Assembly (NCBI GenBank): GCA_945883455.1
Contig: CAMCXJ010000014.1
Location: forward strand, 1 to 20,675
Length of the DNA: 20,675 nucleotides
Origin: Prosthecobacter debontii
Lineage (GTDB): Bacteria > Verrucomicrobiota > Verrucomicrobiia > Verrucomicrobiales > Akkermansiaceae
Direction: 5' to 3'
The position numbers and the translations under genes are program-made. The notes under the pieces were generated by a model that was given only the letters and a program-made list of their open reading frames with translations, searched no databases and had not been told where the DNA came from. Positions 14,884-20,675 of this stretch are shown piece by piece; position 1 is the first letter of the stretch; each line of letters starts with the position of its first letter.

Positions 14884-15987
14884 TCACTCGACCGTCGGCC
14901 CTGGGCCCATGTTCCATGCCTTGTGCATTTCCTCGATGGATGGGGTCTTGAGCGGGCGGACGATGCGGAAGCCTAGCCATGAGGCGTTGGTGAAATACCA
15001 GATCGACTTGGGGTTCTGCGGATCGACGACCTTGAGTGCGGGGTCTGTCTTGCTGCGGGCGGCGGAGCGCAGGGTTTCCGGGGCGGCGTCCCAATGGCCG
15101 CCACGGAAAACGGTAGGGTAGCGGTTCGGGGCGGGGATCCAGGGGTTCACGGCGCCATCCTTGATCTTCGCGTAGGCGTCGGGGAGGTATTGGTCGTGGA
15201 CGAGCTCGGCGGCGTTGCCGTGCATGTCGTGGAGTCCCCAGGGGTTGGCTTTTTTCACGCCGACCTTCTGGTATTGGAACTCGGAGTTTTCCATGAACCA
15301 CGCGTATTCCGGGAGCTGCGCCGGGTCGTCCCCGAAGGAGTAGGCGGTGGTGGTTCCGGCGCGGCAGGCGTATTCCCACTCCGCTTCGGTGGGCAGGCGG
15401 TAGAAATGGCCGGTCTGGGCGGAAAGCCATTCACAGAACTTGTTCGCGGCGTGGTGGGTGATGCCGACGGCGGGGTAGTCTTTCGAATAGCCGTCGCCCA
15501 TCGAGAAATGCATCGGGATGTAGGGCGGGGTCGGCTGGGTGATGGTGTCGATGAGCGTCTCGCTTTCCTTCGCCTCGGGAGCCTCGCTGGTGGTCATATC
15601 GGAATCGCGGTTCAGGGTGCCGTCCTTGTTGCGGGATTTCCCGTTTTCCATGAACGGGCGGTAAACGTCCCACGTCGTTTCCACCTTCGCCATCCAGAAT
15701 GGCTCGATGGCTATTTCCTTCTGCGGGCTTTCGTCCTCGCCGCGCTTCGCCTCGCCGTCCGGGGAGCCGATCTTGAATTTTCCTGCCGGGATGGGCAACA
15801 GCTCGACGGTGCCACCTTCGGCCAGCGGGACGGGCTCCGTGTAGCCTTTCATTTCCTGGGCTTTCGGATCGGCCTTGGCGGCGATCTTTTCGTGGATGGC
15901 CTTGGTGGTGGGGAGGAGCTGCGGGTTTGGCAGTTCTTCCGCGAGGCACGGGGTGGCGATGAGGGCGGTGAGGAGAAGGGATCTCAT
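14884..15987 (-). CDS. Secreted SUMF1 / FGE-sulfatase-domain protein
   Basis: A 367-residue protein with a Sec signal peptide (MRSLLLTALIATPCLA, cleavage about 16). The SUMF1-type domain begins with LLPIPAGKFKIGSPDGE (63-79) and includes PVETT-like KVETTWDVYRPF (101-112), YPAVGITHHAANKFCEWLS (171-189), and RLPTEAEWEYACRAGTTT (197-214). NPWGLHDMHGNAAELVHD (248-265), RGGHWD (295-300) and GFRIVRPL (339-346) complete it. The cysteines used by true formylglycine-generating enzymes near the GGSW and GFR motifs are missing (AARSKTD and GFRIV here). A sulfatase-activating role is therefore unlikely, and a binding or structural role is more plausible. The start ATG follows an AT-rich leader with no Shine-Dalgarno. 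rph lies upstream on the same strand. Confidence 0.88.
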   Translation of the reverse strand: MRSLLLTALIATPCLAEELPNPQLLPTTKAIHEKIAAKADPKAQEMKGYTEPVPLAEGGTVELLPIPAGKFKIGSPDGEAKRGEDESPQKEIAIEPFWMAKVETTWDVYRPFMENGKSRNKDGTLNRDSDMTTSEAPEAKESETLIDTITQPTPPYIPMHFSMGDGYSKDYPAVGITHHAANKFCEWLSAQTGHFYRLPTEAEWEYACRAGTTTAYSFGDDPAQLPEYAWFMENSEFQYQKVGVKKANPWGLHDMHGNAAELVHDQYLPDAYAKIKDGAVNPWIPAPNRYPTVFRGGHWDAAPETLRSAARSKTDPALKVVDPQNPKSIWYFTNASWLGFRIVRPLKTPSIEEMHKAWNMGPGPTVE

Positions 15988-16020
15988 GGAAACTTTAAAT
16001 ATTAAACTTTAAACCTTAAG
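15988..16020 (-). promoter_or_regulatory. AT-rich repeat leader before the SUMF1-domain gene
   Basis: The bases just upstream of the start (read on -) are AAGGTTTAAAGTTTAATATTTAAAGTTTCC in effect: TTTAAAGTTT twice around TAATA. The composition contrasts sharply with the GC-rich surroundings. It may combine a promoter with an unstructured ribosome-loading leader. Similar AT-rich sequence precedes metG. Confidence 0.35.
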
Positions 16021-16052
16021 GTGGAGGCTACGCGTGGATTCGTTGGCAATTT

Positions 16053-16841
16053 TCAGAGGGATTTTTTTCCGAAAGAGGAAACCAGGGAGGCGAAATCGAC
16101 GGGCTCGGCCTTGTCGGCGTTGAGGATGGCGATTTTCTGGAGGGAAAAAATTTCCGCAATGCCGTTCCGGGAGAGGTCGAGCATGGCGGTCATCTGCTCG
16201 GTGGTGAACACGGCCTCCTCGCCGGAGCCCTGCACTTCTACGAACTCGAGCGCCTCGGTCATCACGATGTTGAAATCGACGGTCGCAGCCTTGTCCTCGG
16301 GGTAATTGAGGTCGAGGACAGGTACCCCCTGATAGACCCCGGCCGAGACGGCAGCGACGAGTTTCCGCAGGGGAAAATCCTTCAGGCGGCCGTCCGCCAA
16401 CATGCGGTTGAAGGCGATGGCAGTGGCCACGCAAGCGCCGGTGACGGAGGCCGTCCGCGTGCCGCCGTCGGCCTGCAAGACGTCGCAATCAATCCACAGG
16501 GTGCGTTGGCCGATTTTCTGGAGATCGACCACGGCGCGCAGCGAGCGGCCGATGAGGCGCTGGATCTCGGAGGAGCGGCCGTCGAGCTTGCCGCGTGAGA
16601 TATCGCGGTGTTTGCGGTCGTGAGTGGAGTAGGGGAGCATGGAATACTCCGCCGTAAGCCAGCCGCCGGAAACTCTCTGCGCCCGCATCCAGCCGGGGAC
16701 GCCCTCCTCGACCGTCGCCGAGCAGATCACGCGGGTATCGCCGAAGCAGACGAGGACGGAGCCGGTGGCGTTCGGGGCGACGTTGGGATGAAAGGAAATC
16801 GGGCGGAGTTGGGCGCTGGTGCGGCTGTCAGGGCGGGTCAT
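16053..16841 (-). CDS. rph: Ribonuclease PH
   Basis: RNase PH is a phosphate-dependent 3'-to-5' exoribonuclease that trims tRNA 3' ends, usually as a hexamer of dimers. The 262-residue protein opens with MTRPDSRTSAQLRPI, matching the family's RPDGRxxxQLRP start. It has GRSSEIQRLIGRSLRAVVD (88-106), CDVLQADGGTRTASVTGA (119-136, phosphate-binding region) and DLNYPEDKAATVDFNIVM (177-194). An in-frame start at 16883 would add 14 residues before this conserved N-terminus, so ATG 16841 is preferred. It is slightly longer than the usual 240 residues at the C-terminus. It precedes the SUMF1-domain gene on the same strand by about 65 bp, and a tandem repeat array lies upstream. Confidence 0.95.
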   Translation of the reverse strand: MTRPDSRTSAQLRPISFHPNVAPNATGSVLVCFGDTRVICSATVEEGVPGWMRAQRVSGGWLTAEYSMLPYSTHDRKHRDISRGKLDGRSSEIQRLIGRSLRAVVDLQKIGQRTLWIDCDVLQADGGTRTASVTGACVATAIAFNRMLADGRLKDFPLRKLVAAVSAGVYQGVPVLDLNYPEDKAATVDFNIVMTEALEFVEVQGSGEEAVFTTEQMTAMLDLSRNGIAEIFSLQKIAILNADKAEPVDFASLVSSFGKKSL

Positions 16842-16892
16842 GCGCGGCAGGGTGCGGGCTGGGTGGGTAAAATCCAACGCCAAAATGGGGGC

Positions 16893-17176
16893 GGTAGGGA
16901 CGATCCCGCCGTGGTCGTCACTGATTCTCAGCGAGTGGGGAAGCGAAACCGAAGAGGAAGATTTAGCCTCCCGCGGAAGAAGGTGAAGTGGGCAGACCGC
17001 AGCGGGTCCTACCAGGGTAGGGACGATCCCGCCGCGGTCGTCCCTGATTTTCGGCGAGTGGGGAAGCGGAACCGAAGAGGAAGATTTAGCCTCCGGCGGA
17101 AGAAGGTGAAGTGGGCGGACCGCAGCGGGTCAGCCCTAACAGGGTAGGGACGATCCCGCTGTGGTCGTCCCTGATT
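16893..17176. repeat. Tandem array of a 123-127-bp palindrome-bearing repeat
   Basis: Two full units (16893-17015 and 17016-17142) and the head of a third (17143-17176) lie in direct tandem. Each begins GGTAGGGACGATCCCGC and contains a hairpin GGGACGA...TCGTCCC: 16897-16921 (one mismatch), 17020-17044 (perfect 7-bp stem) and 17147-17171 (perfect). A shared ~90-bp body follows (GAGTGGGGAAGCG, CCGAAGAGGAAGATTTAGCC, GAAGAAGGTGAAGTGGGC, GACCGCAGCGGGTC). The units differ by scattered substitutions and a short insertion (AGCCCTAAC) before the third. The array fills most of the 426-bp gene-free stretch 16842-17267 between the divergent rph and antiporter genes. The remainder of that stretch shows no gene. 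Confidence 0.93.
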
Positions 17177-17267
17177 GGGAAGTCGCCTGCTCATTTGGTG
17201 CGAAAGACCCCAGTTTGCGATTGGAGGTTGAGGCGGGTGGCGCGGGCGGTTAGAGGATGGGGCGAGG

Positions 17268-18914
17268 ATGAGCGGAGTCGGTTTTTTACAGGAAATGGGG
17301 ATCATCGCGGTGTGCGCGGCGATTCTCGTGGCGGTGGGGCGGGCGGTGCGGATGCCGGCCATCGTGGTGTGTCTGCTGTGCGGGATCCTGCTGGGGCCGG
17401 TGCTTGGTTGGGTGGAGATCGGCGAGGGGCTGGGGCTGGTTTCCGAAACGGGCATCGCGCTGCTGCTTTTCCTCGTCGGGCTGGAGCTGAGCGTCTCCAA
17501 GGTGCGGGATGTGGGGAAGGTGGCGCTGCTGGGCGGGTTCCTGCAGGTGGCGGTGACGGCGGCGCTGGGTTTCGGGCTGAGCCTAGGTCTCGGGTTCGGC
17601 CTGATGGAGGCGATGTTCCTCGCGATGGCGCTGACCTTCAGCAGCACGGTGGTGGTGGTGAAACTGCTCACCGAGAAGGGCGAGATCGAAAGCCTCTACG
17701 GCCGGATCGCGGTGGGCGTGCTGCTGGTGCAGGATCTTGTTGTGATCGTGTTGCTGACCTTTCTCGCCGGGATGTCCGGGGGAAAAGCGGGACTGGATGC
17801 GGGGGCGGTGGGGTTCGGTTTGCTCAAAGCCTTCGGCGGGATGGCGGCGCTGGTCGCGGTGGCGCTGGTGGCTTCGAAATACCTGCTGCCGCGGCCTTTC
17901 CGCTGGGCGGCGAGATCGCCTGAAATCCTGCTGATCTGGGCGCTTTCCTGGTGTTTCCTGATGGTGCTCGGGGCGCATGCGTTCGGGCTCTCGCATGAGG
18001 TCGGCGCGTTCCTCGCGGGGATGAGCTTGGCGCAGCTTCCCTACAACGAGAACCTGCGGATGAGGGTGCATCCGCTGATGAACTTTTTCATCGCGGTGTT
18101 TTTCGTAACGCTCGGGGTGAGGATCGATTTCGACGGGGCGCTCGGCCAGATGGGAGCCACGGCGGCGCTGGCGGCGTTCGTTCTGATCGGGAAGCCGCTC
18201 GTTTTCCTCGGGATCATCGGCGGCATGGGATACGGGCGGAAGACGGCTTTCCTGACAGGCTTGACCTTGGCGCAGACCAGCGAGTTCTCGTTCATCCTCG
18301 CGGGGCTGGCGATGGGCAAGGGCCTGATCGGCGGCGAGGTGATGCTGGTCACCGCGCTCGTCGGGGTGGGGACGATCGCGATTTCCTCCTACATGATCAA
18401 CCAGAGCCACGGGCTCTACGCATGGCTGCTGAAACTGGGCGCGTTCCAGTTCCGTTTCCTCGATGGCAAGCCGGAGGTCACGGACCGCATCGTGCAACCC
18501 GGCCATGGCTTGGAGCGGCACGTGATCGTGGTCGGCATGAACGCGCTCGGCCGCGAGATCGTGCGGAGACTGGTGGCGAAGGGCGAGCGCACGCTGGCGG
18601 TCGATACTGATCCGGTGAAGCTGGAAGGCCTGCCGGGACGGAAGTTGCTGGGTAGCGCGGATTACCTCTCGGTGCTGGAGGAGGCGGGTTATGAAAAGGC
18701 GAAGCTGATCGTCAGCGCCCTGCAGATCGAGGAGACGAACGACCTGCTCGCCTACCGTTCCAAAAGCGTCGGCGTGCCCTGTGCGATTCATGTGGTGGAT
18801 CTTTCCGTGGTGGACAACCTGCTGGAGCTGGAAACGGATTACCTGATGGTTCCGAAGGTGGACGGGGTGAAGGCGCAGCTGCGGACGCTGAAGGAAATGG
18901 GGGTACTGAAATGA
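17268..18914 (+). CDS. CPA2 cation/proton antiporter with RCK/TrkA-N domain (first of pair)
   Basis: A 548-residue inner-membrane protein of the KefB/KefC type (monovalent cation:proton antiporter-2). Residues 1-385 hold about 12-13 membrane segments. They include the family's LLFLVGLEL (66-74), FSSTVVVVKLL (124-134), VGVLLVQDLVVIVLL (149-163, with the conserved QD at 155-156), GAFLAGMSLAQ (246-256) and LAQTSEFSFIL (334-344). After a linker, residues 417-548 form a nucleotide-binding RCK domain, HVIVVGMNALGREIVRRL. There the glycine motif is GMNALG rather than GxGxxG, and D446 ends the second strand. ATG 17268 has AGAGG about 11 nt upstream. Its stop overlaps the next gene as ATGA. The exact ion and ligand are unknown. 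Confidence 0.93.
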   Translation: MSGVGFLQEMGIIAVCAAILVAVGRAVRMPAIVVCLLCGILLGPVLGWVEIGEGLGLVSETGIALLLFLVGLELSVSKVRDVGKVALLGGFLQVAVTAALGFGLSLGLGFGLMEAMFLAMALTFSSTVVVVKLLTEKGEIESLYGRIAVGVLLVQDLVVIVLLTFLAGMSGGKAGLDAGAVGFGLLKAFGGMAALVAVALVASKYLLPRPFRWAARSPEILLIWALSWCFLMVLGAHAFGLSHEVGAFLAGMSLAQLPYNENLRMRVHPLMNFFIAVFFVTLGVRIDFDGALGQMGATAALAAFVLIGKPLVFLGIIGGMGYGRKTAFLTGLTLAQTSEFSFILAGLAMGKGLIGGEVMLVTALVGVGTIAISSYMINQSHGLYAWLLKLGAFQFRFLDGKPEVTDRIVQPGHGLERHVIVVGMNALGREIVRRLVAKGERTLAVDTDPVKLEGLPGRKLLGSADYLSVLEEAGYEKAKLIVSALQIEETNDLLAYRSKSVGVPCAIHVVDLSVVDNLLELETDYLMVPKVDGVKAQLRTLKEMGVLK

Positions 18915-20491
18915 CGGCGTTCGCGTTGCTGCTGGCGGTGGCGGCCGCCGCTTACGGGCTGGCGCGGCTGTTGCGGCTGCCTTCCGTCCCGGTGCTGATC
19001 GGCGCGGGGATGAGCCTCGGGCTGACGGGGCTTGTGCCGAAGGAATTCGGGCTTGGAAACGCCGTAGGCGAAGGTGCGGTCAATGTGCTGGAGTTGGGGC
19101 TCGTATTCCTCGTTTTCGCCTCCGGCGTGGAGATGAACCCGCGGCGGTTTAAGCGCTACACGAAAGCGGTGGTGTGGGTGGCGGCGGTGCAGTTTTCGCT
19201 GGCGATGGGTGTCGGCTACCTGTGCGCCGTGATGATGGGGGTCGGTAAGCTGGAGGCGGTTTACATGGGCGGCGGGCTGGCCGCGAGCTCGACGCTGGTG
19301 GTGCTGCGGCACCTGCAGGCGCGCAAGGCGATGTTCGAGCCCTATGCCCGGGTGGTGACCGGGGTGCTGCTGCTGCAGGATGTGGCGCTGGTGCTTTTGA
19401 TCATCGTCTTGTCGCGGGTGAATGGCGGCGGGTGGGATGTGGCGAAAGGCCTGTGGGAGGCGGGCGTGATCGGAGGCATCGCGTGGGTGGCGCAGCGTTT
19501 CGTGATCCCGAAGCTGGTGCTCCGCTTCAAGCCGGATGAGGAAAACCTGCTGCTATGGCTGGTGGCGGTGTTGCTCGGGTTCGTCGGCGTCGCATCTTGG
19601 CTCGGACTGCCGCTGATCGCGGGGGCTTTTGCGGGCGGATTCGTTTTCTCCGCGTTTCCCCTCAACGGCCTCGTGCGCGGGCAGCTCTCCTCGCTGGTGG
19701 ATTTTTTCCAGGCCATGTTCTTTGTCGCGCTCGGTGCCTTGCTCGGCGTGCCAGAATCGGGGCTTTGGCTCCAAGCGGCCGCCTATTCGCTGGTGGTGAT
19801 CGTGGTGACGCCTCCACTGGTGGCGCTCGTGGCGGAGTGGCGCGGGCTCAACGCGCGGGCCGGGATCGAGTCGGGTCTGCTGCTCGCGCAGACGAGCGAG
19901 TATTCGCTGCTGCTCGGGTTGGGCGGCGTGACCCTAGGCCATGTGAGTCCCGACAATTTCTCGATCCTCGCCCTGACGACGGTGATCACCATGGCCGCGA
20001 CCCCTTTCCTCGGGCGCGAGGGAGTGGCGAATTTCCTCCTGCGCTTCCATCCACTTCGAAAAAGAAAAGACTTGGGCGAGACCCCGTCGGGTCATGTGCT
20101 GATCCTCGGCTTCGGTGCGGCGGGAATGTGGATTCTCAAACCCCTTTTGTCCCAAGGCGAGAAGGTGCTGGTGGTGGATGATGATGCCGTGGTTTGCGGA
20201 TCGCTTGCGAAAAAGAATATCCCTTTCCTGCGTGGCGACGGCGCGGAGGTGGAGGTGCTTGCCAAGGCCGGCGCTCGCGAAGCGAAACTCGTGATCGCCT
20301 CTATGCGGAGGGTGGGCGACTCACTCACGGTGCTGCGTTATGTGAAAGGCGTGCCCGTCATAGCACGGGTTTTTGAAGAAGCCGATGCGGAAAAAATCTG
20401 CCAAGCGGGCGGCGTCCCGGTGATGAACTCAATGGCCGCCGCCGATACTTTCATGGCCTGGATGGACGCGAATGTCCGCGTGAAATCATAA
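18911..20491 (+). CDS. CPA2 cation/proton antiporter with RCK/TrkA-N domain (second of pair)
   Basis: A 526-residue protein with the same plan as the gene before it but clearly divergent in sequence. About 12 membrane segments (5-375) include LGLVFLVFASGVEM (62-75), AASSTLVVLRHL (124-135), VVTGVLLLQDVALVLL (148-163, conserved QD at 156-157), IAGAFAGGFVFS (236-247) and LAQTSEYSLLLG (325-336). The RCK domain (394-526) begins HVLILGFGAAGMWILKPL with a canonical GFGAAG (400-405) and an acidic VVDDD (421-425). The ATG overlaps the previous stop by four bases, so translation is coupled and the two products are probably made in similar amounts. The substrate is not predictable. Confidence 0.93.
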   Translation: MTAFALLLAVAAAAYGLARLLRLPSVPVLIGAGMSLGLTGLVPKEFGLGNAVGEGAVNVLELGLVFLVFASGVEMNPRRFKRYTKAVVWVAAVQFSLAMGVGYLCAVMMGVGKLEAVYMGGGLAASSTLVVLRHLQARKAMFEPYARVVTGVLLLQDVALVLLIIVLSRVNGGGWDVAKGLWEAGVIGGIAWVAQRFVIPKLVLRFKPDEENLLLWLVAVLLGFVGVASWLGLPLIAGAFAGGFVFSAFPLNGLVRGQLSSLVDFFQAMFFVALGALLGVPESGLWLQAAAYSLVVIVVTPPLVALVAEWRGLNARAGIESGLLLAQTSEYSLLLGLGGVTLGHVSPDNFSILALTTVITMAATPFLGREGVANFLLRFHPLRKRKDLGETPSGHVLILGFGAAGMWILKPLLSQGEKVLVVDDDAVVCGSLAKKNIPFLRGDGAEVEVLAKAGAREAKLVIASMRRVGDSLTVLRYVKGVPVIARVFEEADAEKICQAGGVPVMNSMAAADTFMAWMDANVRVKS

Positions 20492-20540
20492 GATTCCTAG
20501 TTGGCAAGCGGGTGCGGCTTCCCTAACCTCCGGCCTTTGC

Positions 20541-20675
20541 ATGTTAGAGAAAACTCATTTCCACTTCACGGGCGTTTGCGGGACGGCGATGGGCGCAGTG
20601 GCGGCCGCGATGAGGCGGCGCGGTTTCACGGTGACGGGTTCCGACACGAACGTGTATCCGCCGATGTCAGATTTC
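20541..20675 (+). CDS. mpl: Mur ligase, Mpl-type murein tripeptide ligase (3' partial)
   Basis: The first 45 codons are present and the rest lies beyond the window. The N-terminal Rossmann strand HFTGVCGTAMGAVAAAMRRRGF and the following TGSDTNVYPPMSDF fit the Mur ligase N-terminal domain. The SDxNVYPPMS signature favours Mpl (UDP-MurNAc:L-Ala-gamma-D-Glu-mDAP ligase, peptidoglycan recycling) over MurC, which has a different residue set after GSD. The ATG at 20541 starts directly before the conserved fold. About 50 bp separate it from the antiporter stop. Confidence 0.85.
   Translation, partial: MLEKTHFHFTGVCGTAMGAVAAAMRRRGFTVTGSDTNVYPPMSDF

Noticed and set aside
15094..16005. 303-codon open frame on + across the SUMF1-domain gene
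   Set aside because: Glycine/valine-rich translation with no recognisable domain. The opposite strand encodes a clear SUMF1 domain with signal peptide, so this is an antisense shadow in GC-rich DNA.
16608..17147. 179-codon open frame on + running into the tandem repeats
   Set aside because: Half lies antisense to rph and the other half is the repeat translated twice (KRNRRGRFSL...), so it is a by-product of the array.
16893..17176. CRISPR array
   Set aside because: The units are over 120 bp and repeat as a whole. There are no short repeats separated by unique spacers and no cas genes.
17583..18791. 402-codon open frame on - across the first antiporter gene
   Set aside because: The translation is rich in R, H, Q and P with no fold signature, and the + strand encodes a full CPA2 antiporter.

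Overview
The window is about 20.7 kb of GC-rich bacterial DNA, densely packed with ordinary chromosomal genes. Gene content points to the Verrucomicrobia (PVC group), most likely Verrucomicrobiaceae or a near relative. The hints are a short glutamyl-tRNA reductase next to a CcsA/HemX-type membrane protein, a long-form IspH, a Tat-exported Gfo/Idh/MocA oxidoreductase beside a secreted SUMF1-domain protein, weak or absent Shine-Dalgarno sites at many starts, and several families of palindromic intergenic repeats. This placement is an inference from gene content only.

Layout. (1) 1-3717, + strand: rsgA (5' end cut off), miaA, a CcsA/HemX-like membrane protein and hemA. The last two overlap by one base (TGATG). 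A 26-bp inverted repeat sits between miaA and ccsA. (2) 3712-4570: a REP-associated tyrosine transposase (RAYT, Y1/HUH family) flanked by two near-identical 137-bp direct repeats. Each repeat is a BIME-like pair of inverted palindromes. The first contains the hemA stop codon, and the second ends one base before the rsmC start codon. (3) 4571-6944, + strand: rsmC and ispH. (4) 6955-9250, - strand: a small Dabb-domain protein and a polytopic sodium:solute-symporter-like protein fused to a C-terminal hot-dog thioesterase-like domain. (5) 9481-13149, + strand: a membrane-anchored PpiD/SurA-like chaperone, a small TPR protein and metG. (6) 13150-13530: no gene, but a third, degenerate and inverted copy of the RAYT-associated repeat. 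(7) 13531-16841: a Tat-exported oxidoreductase (+), a bidirectional terminator, then a secreted SUMF1-domain protein and rph (RNase PH), both on -. (8) 16842-17267: no gene, but a tandem array of a second palindromic repeat family. (9) 17268-20491, + strand: two different CPA2 cation/proton antiporters, each with an RCK/TrkA-N domain, overlapping by ATGA. (10) 20541 to the end: the start of a Mur ligase, most like mpl.

Most genes are housekeeping: ribosome maturation (rsgA, rsmC), tRNA modification, charging and maturation (miaA, metG, rph), haem and isoprenoid synthesis (hemA, ispH), envelope protein folding, and peptidoglycan recycling (mpl). The parts most worth a second look are the RAYT/BIME module with its stray copy and its intimate contact with the hemA stop and rsmC start, the symporter-thioesterase fusion, the coupled antiporter pair, and the several independent families of structured intergenic repeats.
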